DNA of 64,000 nucleotides, taken from Thermobifida halotolerans (GTDB lineage Bacteria; Actinomycetota; Actinomycetes; Streptosporangiales; Streptosporangiaceae). Each line of letters opens with the position of its first letter. Position 1 is the first letter of the stretch. The DNA is taken from NCBI RefSeq assembly GCF_003574835.2, contig NZ_CP063196.1, positions 5,208,001 through 5,272,000 of the forward strand. Direction: 5' to 3'. A program made the translations under genes and the position numbers. This document shows, piece after piece, positions 16,704 to 27,012 of the stretch. A model generated the notes under the pieces. That model was not told the DNA's origin. It did not search any database and saw only the letters and a program-made list of their open reading frames with translations.

Positions 16704-18707
16704 ATGCCCAACCGTCTCGCCCAAGCCACCAGCCCCTACCTGCTGCAGCACGCCGACAACCCGGTGGACTGGTACCCCTGGGGAGAGGAGGCGTTCGCCG
16801 AGGCACGACGGCGCGACGTGCCCGTCCTGCTGTCCGTCGGCTACGCCGCCTGCCACTGGTGCCATGTCATGGCGCACGAGTCGTTCGAGGACGAGCAGAC
16901 CGCGCGCATCATGAACGCCAACTTCGTCAACATCAAGGTCGACCGCGAGGAACGGCCCGACGTGGACACGGTGTACATGGAGGCCACCCAGGCGATGACC
17001 GGGCAGGGCGGCTGGCCCATGACCGTCTTCGCCACGCCCGACGGCGCGCCCTTCTACTGCGGCACCTACTTTCCCCGGGAGCACTTCCAGCGGCTGCTGC
17101 TGGGCGTGTCCCAGGCGTGGCGCGCCGACCGCGTCGGAGTGATCGACCAGGGCAAACGCGTCGTCGACGCGCTGAGCGCACCCCGCTCCCTCCCCGGCGG
17201 CCCGCCGCCGGACGACGCGGCGCTCGCCAGGGCCGTCGAGCTGCTGGCGGCCGACTACGACCAGCTCAACGGCGGCTACGGCAGCGCACCCAAGTTCCCG
17301 CCGTCCATGGTCATGGAGTTCCTGCTGCGCCACCACGCCCGCGTCGGCGACGACGCCGGGGCCGACGCCGCGCGCATGGTCCGCCACACCGCCGAGGCGA
17401 TGGCCCGAGGCGGCATGTACGACCAGCTCGGCGGGGGATTCGCACGCTACTCCGTGGACGCCGCCTGGGTGGTGCCGCACTTCGAGAAGATGCTGTACGA
17501 CAACGCCCTGCTGCTGCGCTGCTACACCCACCTGTGGCGGCAGACCGGGGACGGCCTGGCCCGCCGGATCGCCCTGGAGACCGCCGACTGGATGGTCGCG
17601 GAGCTGCGCACCGACGAGGGCGGTTTCGCCAGCGCGCTGGACGCCGACAGCGAGGGCGAGGAGGGCCGCTACTACGTGTGGACCCGCCCGCAACTGCGGG
17701 AGGTCCTGGGCGAGGAGGACGGAGACTGGGCCGCCGACCTGTTCGCCGTCACCGAGGAGGGCACCTTCGAGCACGGCACGTCGGTGCTGCAGTTGCGCGC
17801 CGATCCCGACGACCCCCGGCGCTACGCCCGGGTCCGTGACAGCCTGCGCCGGGCGCGCGCCGAACGTGTCCGGCCCGCCCGCGACGACAAGGTGGTCACG
17901 GCGTGGAACGGGCTGGCGATCGCCGGTCTCGCGGAGGCCGGAGCCCTGCTGGACCGCCCCGACCTGGTGGATCGCGCCCGTGAGACGGCCCGGCTGCTGG
18001 TGGACCGCCACTACGCGGACGGGCGGTTGGTCCGCGCCTCGCGTGACGGGGTCGCGGGGCCGAGCGCGGGTGTGCTGGAGGACTACGCCGACCTCGCCGA
18101 AGGGCTGCTCGCCCTGCACGCCGTCACCGGCGAACCGGAGTGGGTGGGGATCTGCGGCGCCCTGCTGGAGACCGTGCTGACCCGCTTCTCCGACGGCTCG
18201 GGTGGGTTCTACGACACCGCCGACGACGCCGAGTCCCTGTTCAACCGGCCCCAGGACTTCACCGACAACGCCACCCCCTCGGGGTGGACCGCGGCCGCGG
18301 GCGCGCTGCTGAGCTACGCCGCGCTCACCGGTTCCAGCCGGCACCGCGACGCGGCCGAGGCCGCACTCGGAGTGGTCGCCAAGCTCGCGGAGAAGGCGCC
18401 CCGGTTCGCGGGGTGGGGACTGGCGGTGGCCGAGGCGTTCCTCGCGGGGCCGCTGGAGATCGCGGTGGTCGGACCGGTGGAGGACCCCGCGACCGGGGAA
18501 CTCCACCGCACCGCGCTGCTGGCCACCGCTCCGGGGGCCGTGGTGACCAGGGGAGACGGTGTCGACGACGGCGGGATCGGACTGCTGCGGGACCGGTCGC
18601 CGGTCGGCGGGCACCCCGCGGCCTACGTGTGCCGCAACTTCACCTGTCGGCTGCCCGTCACCACAGTCGACTCCCTGACCGCCGAACTCGCCGGGGCCCG
18701 AACCTGA
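16704..18707 (+). CDS. thioredoxin-domain protein of the YyaL/DUF255 family
   Basis: A 667-residue protein with an N-terminal thioredoxin-like domain carrying CHWC (Cys50, Cys53) in [11 protein letters not shown], followed by a large alpha/alpha-barrel resembling glycoside hydrolases and N-acylglucosamine epimerases. This is the spermatogenesis-associated protein 20/YyaL architecture, of unknown biochemical function. The ATG at 16704 follows GGTAGGAG. The Rv1084-like position next to mca suggests a thiol-related role. There is no signal peptide, so it is cytosolic. Confidence 0.88.
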   Translation: MPNRLAQATSPYLLQHADNPVDWYPWGEEAFAEARRRDVPVLLSVGYAACHWCHVMAHESFEDEQTARIMNANFVNIKVDREERPDVDTVYMEATQAMTGQGGWPMTVFATPDGAPFYCGTYFPREHFQRLLLGVSQAWRADRVGVIDQGKRVVDALSAPRSLPGGPPPDDAALARAVELLAADYDQLNGGYGSAPKFPPSMVMEFLLRHHARVGDDAGADAARMVRHTAEAMARGGMYDQLGGGFARYSVDAAWVVPHFEKMLYDNALLLRCYTHLWRQTGDGLARRIALETADWMVAELRTDEGGFASALDADSEGEEGRYYVWTRPQLREVLGEEDGDWAADLFAVTEEGTFEHGTSVLQLRADPDDPRRYARVRDSLRRARAERVRPARDDKVVTAWNGLAIAGLAEAGALLDRPDLVDRARETARLLVDRHYADGRLVRASRDGVAGPSAGVLEDYADLAEGLLALHAVTGEPEWVGICGALLETVLTRFSDGSGGFYDTADDAESLFNRPQDFTDNATPSGWTAAAGALLSYAALTGSSRHRDAAEAALGVVAKLAEKAPRFAGWGLAVAEAFLAGPLEIAVVGPVEDPATGELHRTALLATAPGAVVTRGDGVDDGGIGLLRDRSPVGGHPAAYVCRNFTCRLPVTTVDSLTAELAGART

Positions 18708-18720
18708 GGAGGGGAAGGGG

Positions 18721-18764
18721 GCGCCCTTCCGGAGCAAGCCCCCACGCAGGCTCCGAAAGGGCGC
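18721..18764 (+). terminator. terminator after the YyaL gene
   Basis: A 15-bp stem with one mismatch (arms 18721-18735 and 18750-18764) and a 14-base loop, just after the YyaL stop codon. Confidence 0.65.
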
Positions 18765-18919
18765 GATCACGGGTGCGCCGCGCGGATAACCTCTCGCCAG
18801 CGTGCTCCCTGTCTGATGAGATGCAGGAAACAGCCGAATGGTTTACGGGCGGATACCGTGAATTCCGTCCGTTCGCCACGCGGGTCCGCGGGGTTCGGCG
18901 GTGACGAGAGGAGGAGCGC

Positions 18920-19564
18920 GTGCGGACAGTCAGAGCTGCGGCGTTCCCGCTGGCCGCGGCGGTTCTTGCGGTTCCGGCGTGCGGGTTCGGCGCGCCCTCG
19001 CAGGTGCTGCCGGGACTGGCGCATCCGATGGCCTCGGCCGACTCGGGGTTCCACGTCACGGACGAGGACACCCTGCACGACTACAACGGGATCAACCTGG
19101 TGCTGCCCGCCGGTTGGCACGTCGACATCGCCGACAACTGTCTCTCCCCGCCCGGTGTCGTCCCCGGTCCGGGCGGCGGCTGTCCGGCCACGGCGCTGCG
19201 CATCCGTCCCGACGCGTCCGCGGACGGCATCATCGACTCCGGGGGCGCCGATCTGGAGGACCCGGACAGGTGGCGGCGCCCCTGGGCGTCCTGCCCCCAG
19301 GACCCCGGCGTGGGAGAGCAGATCCGGGCCGAGGACGCCGAGATCACCGAGCACGGCGAGTTCGTTCTGGTCAGCGGTGAGCAGGCGGAGTACAGCGAGT
19401 GGACGGTCACCTGCACGGGCGGCGGTTCCTTCCGCACCCGCGCCTGGTACGTCGCCGAGGTCGACCTCGAGTTCGACGTCCCCGTCATGCTCGACGACGC
19501 CGCGGACGGCTACGACGCGATCGTCCGCTCCACGGACCTGTCCCGCTACAAGCAGATCTCCTGA
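18920..19564 (+). CDS. putative lipoprotein
   Basis: A 214-residue exported protein. The signal peptide ends in a lipobox, LAVPA-C (Cys21), so it is likely anchored to the outer face of the membrane. The mature domain contains an LVLPAGWHVD motif and four further cysteines, recalling small beta-sandwich surface domains. The GTG start has GAGGAG at good spacing. It converges on the kinase gene with only 12 bases between stop codons. No function is assigned; it could be a substrate or partner of the neighbouring receptor-type kinase. Confidence 0.7.
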   Translation: MRTVRAAAFPLAAAVLAVPACGFGAPSQVLPGLAHPMASADSGFHVTDEDTLHDYNGINLVLPAGWHVDIADNCLSPPGVVPGPGGGCPATALRIRPDASADGIIDSGGADLEDPDRWRRPWASCPQDPGVGEQIRAEDAEITEHGEFVLVSGEQAEYSEWTVTCTGGGSFRTRAWYVAEVDLEFDVPVMLDDAADGYDAIVRSTDLSRYKQIS

Positions 19565-19576
19565 CGGCGCCGCCGC

Positions 19577-20959
19577 TCACGACGTCAGCCGGGTGCCGTC
19601 CAGGATCTCCGCCACGACCAGGGGCTGGTGCTCGGACTGGCGGATCTCCAGGTACAGGGTCTGGTCGCGTTCGCGGTGGTGCAGGGCGGCGACGGTGAAC
19701 ACGCCCTCCGAGGAGCAGTCGGACCACTGCCACACCTCGCCGTTCCAGCGGGCGTTGACGTACCGCTGCCGTTGCGGTTCGCCCTCGCAGGGACCGGAGG
19801 AGATCAGCCGCGCCAGGTCCGGCTGCCGGGTGCCGGAGGCGAGCAGCCCGGCGAACAGCCCCGACACCTGCGCGTCGGGGTCGGACCAGGCGGCCACGTC
19901 GGTGGCGACCAGCAGTCCCGGTTCGTGGCCGCCGGGCATGCCCAGTTCCCGCGGCGACCATCCGCTGATCTGCATCTGGCGGGCCCACGGGATCGGGACG
20001 CGGACGTGCAGCTCGCCGCTGGAGTCGTAGACGTCCACCAGGGGCAGGCTCGGGGAGGCCGCGGCCGCCGTGGTCACCGACAGCACGGCGGCGGCCACCA
20101 CGGTCGCCGCGCCCAGACGCGCCCAGGCGGTCCGGTGCCGCTGCCACCACGGCACCGCCGACTCCAGGTCGGGGGACATGCGGATCTCCCGGATGCGGTC
20201 GGTGAAGGTGGCCGCGTCGGGGGGACGGTCGGCGCGGTTCGGCGACAGCGCCGACATGATCAGTTCGTCGAGGGCGGAGGGCAGGCCCGGACGCAGCCGG
20301 CTCGGCGGTATCCGCACCGGCGGGCGCGGCGGGCGTCTGCCGGTCAGCAGTTCGTAGGCGACCGCGCCCAGTGAGTACACGTCGGCGCGCACGTCGATGT
20401 CGCCGCCGATGACGCTCTGCTCGGGGGACATGTACCCGGGGGTGCCCGCGGACGCGGTGAACCCGGACGCCTCGTCGATGCTCTTGGCGAATCCCAGGTC
20501 GGCCACGAGGACCCGTTCACCGACCGGGCTGGACTGCAGCAGCACGTTCGACGGTTTGATGTCGCGGTGGATGGTGCCGTGCCGGTGCAGCACCGTGACG
20601 CCCTGGCCGATCTCGGTGAGCAGGCGCAGCGCCTCGTCCATCGGCAGGGGGCCTTCGGAGGCCCGGTCGGCGACGCTGCCCCGGTCGGCGTAGGTCATCA
20701 CGAAGTACGGGCGCTCGTCGGGCAGGGTACCGATGTCGTGGACGCGCACCAGCCACTCGGAGTCGGCCTGGCGCAGGATGCGCGCCTCCTCGACGAACCG
20801 CTGGTGGATGTCGAGGTTGTGCGCCCAGTTCTCGGCGAGCACCTTGATGGCGACCGGGGTGTCGAGCAGGTCGTCGTGTCCCAACCAGACGGTGGCGAAC
20901 GAGCCCGACCCCAGCCGCCGTAGGACGCGATAACGCCCGAAACGCTCCGGTTGTGCCAC
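19577..20959 (-). CDS. receptor-type serine/threonine protein kinase
   Basis: A 460-residue PknB-type kinase: catalytic domain ~8-260, membrane helix ~281-303, extracellular domain ~305-460. Visible catalytic elements are the glycine loop GSGSFATV, Lys39 in VAIKV, HRDIKPSN (131-138), and GTPGYMSPEQ for activation-loop/APE. The DFG motif reads DLG (154-156), a tolerated variant. The outside domain (ELHVRVPIPWA ... paired cysteines) is a recurrent actinobacterial sensor-like module rather than PASTA repeats. GTG start without a clear ribosome-binding site. The ligand and substrates are unknown. Confidence 0.88.
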   Translation of the reverse strand: MAQPERFGRYRVLRRLGSGSFATVWLGHDDLLDTPVAIKVLAENWAHNLDIHQRFVEEARILRQADSEWLVRVHDIGTLPDERPYFVMTYADRGSVADRASEGPLPMDEALRLLTEIGQGVTVLHRHGTIHRDIKPSNVLLQSSPVGERVLVADLGFAKSIDEASGFTASAGTPGYMSPEQSVIGGDIDVRADVYSLGAVAYELLTGRRPPRPPVRIPPSRLRPGLPSALDELIMSALSPNRADRPPDAATFTDRIREIRMSPDLESAVPWWQRHRTAWARLGAATVVAAAVLSVTTAAAASPSLPLVDVYDSSGELHVRVPIPWARQMQISGWSPRELGMPGGHEPGLLVATDVAAWSDPDAQVSGLFAGLLASGTRQPDLARLISSGPCEGEPQRQRYVNARWNGEVWQWSDCSSEGVFTVAALHHRERDQTLYLEIRQSEHQPLVVAEILDGTRLTS

Positions 20960-21226
20960 AGATACTGCTTACCACGTTGCGGGTTTCCCGTGAAGCCGAC
21001 GATGATCCCGGCAACGGAGGGCCGAGACCGCGGAGAACGACCCCGCCTGCCGGGACCGCGGTGGGAGTCCGCCGGAGGGGAACCCGGAACCGGGAGGAAC
21101 CGTCTCACCCGGCAGGCAGATCTCCGTGAACAGGTTGGCCAACGATCCGTAAAAGTGTGTCAACCTTTTTGGGGAGGTATGCGTGTAACACCAGGACGAG
21201 AGCATCGTCAGTGGGGAGTGTCCGCC

Positions 21227-21826
21227 GTGACCCAAGCAGATCAGTCTTCCGGATCAATACGCCCTGCCTCCGCCCCGGGCGAGGAGGAGTCCCTCGAAAC
21301 CCTGGCGCTGCGCGCCAGGGAAGGCGACCAGTCCGCGCTCGAAGAGCTCCTGCGCCGTATCCAGCCCGACGTCCTGCGCCGCTGCGCCCGGTTCCTGCCC
21401 TACCGGCAGGACGCCGAGGAGGCCTGCCAGGACGCCCTCATGCGGGTGGCCTCCAGCATCCACCGGTTCCGCGGCGACTCGATGTTCACGACCTGGCTCT
21501 ACACGGTGGTCTCCAACTCCGCGCGGCAGACCTACCGGTCGTTGAAGCGGCGCTCCGCCGAGATGCCCACCGAGGCCGACCGCATGCCGCACCAGAGCGA
21601 CCCGCGCACCACCAGTGTCATCGCGGGCTCGCGGATCGACCTGCTGGAGGCCCTCGACCAGTTGGAGCGCGACCGGCCCAACCTGGTGGCGCCGCTGGTG
21701 CTGCGGGACCTGTGCCAGATGGAGTACGGGGAGATCGCCGCCCAGCTCGACCTGGCGCTGGGCACCGTCAAGTCCCGGATCCACGAGGGCCGCAAGCGGG
21801 TGCGCAAGGCACTCGCCGTGAACTAG
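21227..21826 (+). CDS. ECF-type RNA polymerase sigma factor
   Basis: A 199-residue sigma-70 family protein with region 2 (~35-105, including QDAEEACQDALMRV and MFTTWLYTVVSNSAR) and region 4 (~140-195, MEYGEIAAQLDLALGTVKSRIHEGRKR helix-turn-helix). No sigma 3 domain is present. I prefer the GTG at 21227, 8 bases after GTGGGGAG; the ATG at 21179 sits too close to its GGGGAGG. No anti-sigma gene follows, so control must be elsewhere or at transcription. Region 2 is not fully canonical, so promoter specificity cannot be predicted. Confidence 0.85.
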   Translation: MTQADQSSGSIRPASAPGEEESLETLALRAREGDQSALEELLRRIQPDVLRRCARFLPYRQDAEEACQDALMRVASSIHRFRGDSMFTTWLYTVVSNSARQTYRSLKRRSAEMPTEADRMPHQSDPRTTSVIAGSRIDLLEALDQLERDRPNLVAPLVLRDLCQMEYGEIAAQLDLALGTVKSRIHEGRKRVRKALAVN

Positions 21827-22067
21827 GCCCTGTTCCGAAAGCCTCCACCGAACAGACCCCGGCGCCCGCTCCGGAGGACCGGATGGTCCCGGACGTCATC
21901 CCCGGCCCGATTTCTTGACTACTGTTGGGGACTGACCGTCGGCTTCGAGCCCGTCGAACGATCATGCCCGCGGTGGCGTTCCCGGCCCGCCGACGCGCCG
22001 GGAACGCCCGCGGTGCAGCCGGTGCCGTCTCCGCGGCCTCGAACGGAGCAAGCGAGGTATTACCGTC

Positions 22068-22832
22068 ATGGGGCTGTTGCGCATCCCTCTCTACCGGTTG
22101 TACGAGCGACGTCTCGAGCGTGCGCTCAGCACGGTCGAGATGCCCAGACACGTGGGGGTCATCCTCGACGGGAACCGCCGGTGGGCCAAGGTCAGCGGGC
22201 TGTCCAGCCCGAAGGAGGGACACCGGGCCGGAGCCGAGAAGATCTTCGAACTGCTCGGCTGGTGCGACGAGGTCGGTGTGCAGGTGGTCACCCTGTGGCT
22301 GCTGTCCACCGACAACCTCTCCCGGCCCGCGGAGGAGCTGGAGCCGCTGCTGGCCATCATCGAGCAGACCGTCCAGCGGCTCCGGGACGAGGGGCGGCGG
22401 GTCAACCCCATGGGTGCCCTCGACCTGCTGCCCGACTCCACGGCCCGGATCATGAAGGAGGCGGGAGCCGTCACGGCGAACAACCCGGGACTGATCGTGA
22501 ACGTGGCCGTGGGCTACGGGGGGCGGCGGGAGATCGCCGACGCGGTCCGTTCGCTGCTGCTGGCCGAGGCCGCCAAGGGCACCACACTGGAGGAGCTGGC
22601 CGAACAGCTCGACATGGACCACATCGCCGAGCACCTCTACACCCGTGGCCAGCCCGACCCCGACCTGTTGATCCGGACGTCGGGGGAGCAGCGCCTGTCC
22701 GGTTTCCTGCTGTGGCAGAGCGCCCACTCGGAGTTCTACTTCTGCGAGGTCTTCTGGCCCGCCTTCCGCAAGGTCGACTTCCTGCGCGCGCTGCGCTCCT
22801 ACAGCGTCCGCCAGCGACGTTTCGGCTCCTGA
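22068..22832 (+). CDS. cis-prenyl (isoprenyl) diphosphate synthase
   Basis: A 254-residue UppS-family enzyme that adds isopentenyl units in cis. The catalytic Asp34 lies in VILDGNRRWA, and RTSGEQRLSGF (203-213) is the diphosphate-binding signature. The position relative to mca and phoH2 matches Rv1086, which makes short-chain Z,E-farnesyl diphosphate, so this may be the short-chain enzyme rather than the decaprenyl/undecaprenyl synthase. Product length cannot be judged by eye. ATG start with a weak GAGG upstream. Confidence 0.88.
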   Translation: MGLLRIPLYRLYERRLERALSTVEMPRHVGVILDGNRRWAKVSGLSSPKEGHRAGAEKIFELLGWCDEVGVQVVTLWLLSTDNLSRPAEELEPLLAIIEQTVQRLRDEGRRVNPMGALDLLPDSTARIMKEAGAVTANNPGLIVNVAVGYGGRREIADAVRSLLLAEAAKGTTLEELAEQLDMDHIAEHLYTRGQPDPDLLIRTSGEQRLSGFLLWQSAHSEFYFCEVFWPAFRKVDFLRALRSYSVRQRRFGS

Positions 22833-23106
22833 CAGCGCCGTTTCCGGTCACGGACGGGAGACGAAAATAACGGACAGTTCACGAACAGGTTGAACAAAGG
22901 CCTTGCTCTTTCAGATGAGCGGGGTACCTTCGATAGCAGGTGGCGGGGTGCGTATCCCTGCCGCTCGGGAGGCCCCGACTCATTGATGCTCCTGGCGACA
23001 CAGGAAACCATCACGACGGGGGCCGGTCCCGGCCCTCGCGGGGCTGGTCCCGGTCCTTGGATTCCCGTGAGTCTAGGGCGCTTCGCCGCGCCCAGGGGGA
23101 GAACGA

Positions 23107-24450
23107 GTGGCTAGTTCCTCGACCGTCCGCCGTGACCCTGCCCGCCTCAGCTCCACCGCCGAGGAGAGCGCCCGGCGCACCTACGTGCTCGACACCAGTG
23201 TCCTTCTCGCGGACCCGATGTCGATCACCCGCTTCGCCGAACACGAGGTGGTTCTGCCGATCGTCGTCATCACCGAACTCGAAAGCAAGCGGCACCACCC
23301 GGAGTTGGGCTATTTCGCCCGAGAGGCGCTGCGTAAGCTCGACGACCTGCGGGTCGCCTTCGGCGCTCTCGACTCCCCGGTGGCGGTCAACGACCAGGGT
23401 GGCACGCTGCGGGTGGAACTCAACCACAGCGACCCCGAGATCCTTCCGGCCGGGTTCCGGCTGGGGGACAACGACACCCGGATTCTGACCGTGGCGCGCA
23501 ACCTCGCCGCCGAGGGCGACGACGTGGTGCTGGTCAGCAAGGACCTGCCGCTGCGGATCAAGGCGTCGTCGGTGGGGCTGGCCGCGGACGAGTACCGGGC
23601 CGAACTCGCCATCGAGCACGGCTGGACCGGTATGGCGGAGCTCGAGGTCCCGGCGCACCGGATCGAGGAGCTCTTCGCCGACGGCACCGCCGAGATCGAC
23701 GAGGCGCGGGACCTGCCCTGCCACACGGGTCTGGTACTGCTCTCCGAGCGCGGCAAGGCCCTGGGGCGGGTGCTTCCCGACAAGTCGGTCAAGGTGGTGC
23801 GCGGCGACCGCGAGGTGTTCGGACTGCACGGCCGCAGCGCCGAGCAGCGCATCGCCCTGGACCTGCTCACCGACCCCGACGTCGGCATCGTCTCGCTGGG
23901 CGGCCGGGCGGGCACCGGCAAGTCCGCGCTGGCGCTGTGCGCCGGTCTGGACGCGGTGCTGGAACGGCGCCAGCACCGCAAGGTCGTGGTGTTCCGGCCG
24001 CTGTACGCGGTCGGCGGCCAGGACCTGGGATACCTGCCGGGGACCGAGTACGAGAAGATGACGCCCTGGTCGCAGGCGGTGCACGACACCCTCTCGGCGC
24101 TGACCACCCAGGACGTCATCGACGAGGTGGTGGACCGCGGCATGCTGGAGGTGCTGCCGCTCACCCACATCCGGGGCCGTTCCCTGCACGACTCCTTCGT
24201 GATCGTGGACGAGGCCCAGTCGCTGGAGCGCGGCGTGCTGCTGACCGTGCTGTCGCGGCTCGGCGAGAACTCCCGGGTGGTCCTCACCCACGACGTCGCG
24301 CAGCGCGACAACCTCCGGGTGGGCCGCTACGACGGTGTGGTCGCCGTGATCGAGAAGCTCAAGGGGCATCCGCTGTTCTCGCACATCACGCTGACCCGTT
24401 CGGAGCGCTCTCCGATCGCCGCGCTGGTCACCGAGATGCTCGAGGGCTGA
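23107..24450 (+). CDS. phoH2: PIN-PhoH ATPase (PhoH2)
   Basis: A 447-residue fusion of a PIN nuclease domain (about 25-155, starting YVLDTSVLL with Asp29; further acidic residues in ITELES and LGDNDTRIL) and a PhoH helicase-like ATPase domain with Walker [10 protein letters not shown] (265-273) and Walker B FVIVDEAQ. PhoH2 proteins unwind and cleave RNA and in mycobacteria belong to a toxin-antitoxin pair. The GTG start follows AGGGGGAGAACGA. A weak 74-codon frame (22890-23114) overlapping the start resembles the mycobacterial phoAT arrangement but is not convincing. Rv1095 synteny. Confidence 0.92.
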   Translation: MASSSTVRRDPARLSSTAEESARRTYVLDTSVLLADPMSITRFAEHEVVLPIVVITELESKRHHPELGYFAREALRKLDDLRVAFGALDSPVAVNDQGGTLRVELNHSDPEILPAGFRLGDNDTRILTVARNLAAEGDDVVLVSKDLPLRIKASSVGLAADEYRAELAIEHGWTGMAELEVPAHRIEELFADGTAEIDEARDLPCHTGLVLLSERGKALGRVLPDKSVKVVRGDREVFGLHGRSAEQRIALDLLTDPDVGIVSLGGRAGTGKSALALCAGLDAVLERRQHRKVVVFRPLYAVGGQDLGYLPGTEYEKMTPWSQAVHDTLSALTTQDVIDEVVDRGMLEVLPLTHIRGRSLHDSFVIVDEAQSLERGVLLTVLSRLGENSRVVLTHDVAQRDNLRVGRYDGVVAVIEKLKGHPLFSHITLTRSERSPIAALVTEMLEG

Positions 24451-24467
24451 CCGGGACCCGCGTCGCA

Positions 24468-24496
24468 ACGCCCGGCCGGGATGTCCGGCCGGGCGT
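24468..24496 (+). terminator. terminator after phoH2
   Basis: A perfect 12-bp stem (ACGCCCGGCCGG / CCGGCCGGGCGT) with loop GATGT, 18 bases beyond the phoH2 stop codon. Confidence 0.8.
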
Positions 24497-24554
24497 TCGC
24501 CGTGTCGGGACGCGAATCCCACCGGTGGAGTTGTCGGAAAACGGGCAGACGGAA

Positions 24555-24570
24555 TGTGACTTATGTCACC
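24555..24570. promoter_or_regulatory. CRP-like site upstream of a wall-lytic protein
   Basis: TGTGACTTATGTCACC matches the CRP/Rv3676 consensus TGTGA-N6-TCACA at 9 of 10 defined positions. It lies about 250 bases upstream of a secreted lysozyme-like gene. CRP controls rpfA, a comparable resuscitation/wall-hydrolase gene, in mycobacteria and Streptomyces, so the placement is sensible. Confidence 0.55.
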
Positions 24571-24821
24571 CCCGGTTCAGGTGTCACGGCCCGGAGATCA
24601 TGCGGCAAGGTTGATCCTGTTCCCTTACCGCCCCGAGAGCGCGCGTCCCGCATGTGTATGCGGTGACCCCCAGCACGCCGCGCGCGGTGATCTTCGGCGA
24701 CACGGCGGCCGGTGGTGCACGCCAATCCGCCCGTCGCGGCCACCCCTCACCCGTGGAAGATCCGGGGCATGTTCGAGCGCGTGCGAGACCACCGGGCATG
24801 CGACCGTCGAAAGGCCGATCC

Positions 24822-25442
24822 TTGCTGAAGAACCGGATTTCGCTGCGACTCGCCACCGCGGCGGGGACAGCGGCGCTCACCGTCGCGAGTGCGGCGTTCG
24901 GCTTCTCCGCCTTCGCCGACACCGGCGCCCAGACGGACCAGACCGCCTCGGCCGCCATCCTGCCCAACGAGGCGGACACCGACTCCTTCTTCCCCGAGAC
25001 CGAGGAAGGAATCCCTGCGGGGCAGCTCGAACAGGCCGGAAGCCAGCGCGACCAGGCGGTGAACCAGGCCGTGGCCACGGCCGACGGCACCCTGGAGGAG
25101 GAGAAGGAGGAAGAGGAGGAACCGCAGCAGTCCATCCCCAGCGGCGACCCCAGGGGCATCGCCCAGGCCATGCTCGCCGACTACGGGTGGAGCAGCGACC
25201 AGTTCGGCTGCCTCGACTCCCTGTGGGAGAAGGAGAGCAACTGGAACCACCTGGCGCAGAACCCCAGCTCCGGCGCGTACGGCATCCCGCAGGCGCTGCC
25301 CGGGAGCAAGATGGCCAGCGCCGGGGACGACTGGCAGACCAACCCCGCCACCCAGATCAAGTGGGGTCTGGGCTACATCCAGGGCCGCTACGGCAGCCCG
25401 TGCGCGGCCTGGGAGCACTCGCAGAGCGTCGGCTGGTACTGA
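24822..25442 (+). CDS. secreted transglycosylase-like (Rpf/lysozyme-fold) protein
   Basis: A 206-residue exported protein: signal peptide (~1-33), a long acidic linker with an EEEKEEEEEP run, and a C-terminal ~75-residue lysozyme-like domain containing SLWEKESNWNHLAQNPSSGAYGIPQ, where the first Glu of the WEKES segment fits the catalytic acid. Such proteins cleave peptidoglycan and aid growth or resuscitation. I chose the TTG at 24822 because AAAGG lies 8 bases upstream; an ATG at 24798 lacks one. It has an ~280-base upstream region with a CRP-like palindrome and follows the phoH2 terminator. Confidence 0.8.
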   Translation: MLKNRISLRLATAAGTAALTVASAAFGFSAFADTGAQTDQTASAAILPNEADTDSFFPETEEGIPAGQLEQAGSQRDQAVNQAVATADGTLEEEKEEEEEPQQSIPSGDPRGIAQAMLADYGWSSDQFGCLDSLWEKESNWNHLAQNPSSGAYGIPQALPGSKMASAGDDWQTNPATQIKWGLGYIQGRYGSPCAAWEHSQSVGWY

Positions 25443-25516
25443 TCACCGCACCGCGACACGGACAACGCGGCGGCGGCCCCGAGGGCGGGGCCGCCGCCGC
25501 GCCGCCTTCACCCGGA

Positions 25517-26905
25517 CTACTGCGAGTTGGTCATCGACAGCACGTCGAGTGCCTCGTCCAACTGGGCCTCGGTCAGCCTGCCGTCGGCGACGTACCCGCG
25601 CTCGATGACCACCTGCCGGATCGTCTTGCGCTCCGCCAGCGACTGCTTGGCGACCTTGGCGGCCTCCTCGTAGCCGATGTAGCGGTTGAGCGGGGTGACG
25701 ATCGACGGCGACGACTCCGCGTACTCGCGGCACCGCTCCTCGTTGGCCGTGATCCCGGACACACACCGGTCGGCGAACACCCGGGAGACGTTCGCCAGCA
25801 GCCGGATCGACTCCAGCACGTTGCGGGCGATCAGCGGAAGCTGCACGTTCAGCTCGAAGTTACCGGTCGAACCACCGAACGCCACCGCCGCGTCGTTGCC
25901 CACCACCTGCGAGGACACCTGCAGCATCGCCTCGCACAGCACCGGGTTGACCTTGCCCGGCATGATCGAGGACCCCGGCTGAAGGTCCGGCAGGAAGACC
26001 TCGGTCAGCCCCGTGCGCGGACCCGACCCCATCCACCGGATGTCGTTGGCGATCTTGCAGAAGCTCACCGCGATCGTGCGCAGCTGGCCGGACAGCTCCA
26101 CCAGACCGTCGCGTGCCCCCTGCGCCTCGAAGTGGTCGCGCGCCTCGGTCAGCGGCAGCCCCGTGGTCCGCGCGATCTCCGCGATCACCTTCGCCGAGAA
26201 GCCCTCGGGCGTGTTGATGCCGGTGCCCACGGCCGTGCCGCCCAGCGGCAGCTCCGCCACGCGGGGCAGTGCGGCCTCCAGCCGCTCGACGCCGTAGCGC
26301 ACCTGCGCGGCGTAACCGCCGAACTCCTGCCCCAGGGTGACCGGGGTGGCGTCCATCAGGTGGGTGCGGCCGCTCTTGACCACCGTGGCGAACTCCGACG
26401 CCTTCGCCGACAGCGCCGCCTCCAGGTGCCTCAGCGCCGGAATCAGGTCGTTGACCAGCGCGGAGGTCGCCGCGATGTGGATCGAGGACGGAAAGACGTC
26501 GTTGGACGACTGCGACGCGTTGACGTGGTCGTTGGGGTGGACCGGCTCACCCAGGCGCTCGGTGGCCAGCGTCGCGACGACCTCGTTGGTGTTCATGTTG
26601 CTGGACGTGCCCGAACCGGTCTGGAACACGTCCACCGGGAAGTGGTCGTTCCACCGCCCCGCGGCGACCTCCAGGGCGGCCTCGCGGATCGCCTCGGCCA
26701 TGTCGGCCTTGATCACGCCCAGTTCGGCGTTGACCGTGGCGGCGGCGGCCTTGATGTGGCCCAGCGCGGCGATGTGCGCCCCCTCCAGGCCCTGCCCCGA
26801 GATGGGGAAGTTCTCGACCGCGCGCTGGGTCTGCGCCCGCCACTTGGCGTCGACGGGAACCTTGACCTCGCCCATCGAGTCGTGCTCGACGCGGAATTCA
26901 GTCAT
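25517..26905 (-). CDS. fumC: fumarate hydratase class II
   Basis: A 462-residue TCA-cycle enzyme interconverting fumarate and malate. The superfamily signature [10 protein letters not shown] is at 311-320, and [11 protein letters not shown] (~178-188) plus SSNMNTNEV (~101-109) are class II fumarase motifs. The ATG at 26905 (protein begins [10 protein letters not shown]) is preceded by GGAGGTG; the in-frame extension to 26989 is not needed. Its glpX neighbourhood is that of M. tuberculosis Rv1098c. Confidence 0.95.
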   Translation of the reverse strand: MTEFRVEHDSMGEVKVPVDAKWRAQTQRAVENFPISGQGLEGAHIAALGHIKAAAATVNAELGVIKADMAEAIREAALEVAAGRWNDHFPVDVFQTGSGTSSNMNTNEVVATLATERLGEPVHPNDHVNASQSSNDVFPSSIHIAATSALVNDLIPALRHLEAALSAKASEFATVVKSGRTHLMDATPVTLGQEFGGYAAQVRYGVERLEAALPRVAELPLGGTAVGTGINTPEGFSAKVIAEIARTTGLPLTEARDHFEAQGARDGLVELSGQLRTIAVSFCKIANDIRWMGSGPRTGLTEVFLPDLQPGSSIMPGKVNPVLCEAMLQVSSQVVGNDAAVAFGGSTGNFELNVQLPLIARNVLESIRLLANVSRVFADRCVSGITANEERCREYAESSPSIVTPLNRYIGYEEAAKVAKQSLAERKTIRQVVIERGYVADGRLTEAQLDEALDVLSMTNSQ

Positions 26906-27012
26906 CGTGAAAGACACCTCCAGGACAATCCTCAGACCAAAGACTGCCAGATCCGCACGTGAGCCCCCTGCCCAGCCCTCCCGCAGCACGGGCGGGGCGC
27001 CGCCGCACCCCG

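Noticed and set aside
24570-24821. Possible c-di-AMP (ydaO) riboswitch in the leader of the wall-lytic gene
   Set aside because: The location is typical, but I could not find the conserved GGGGTGAA and CCGTCAGCTAACC-type segments; left as a check, not a feature.
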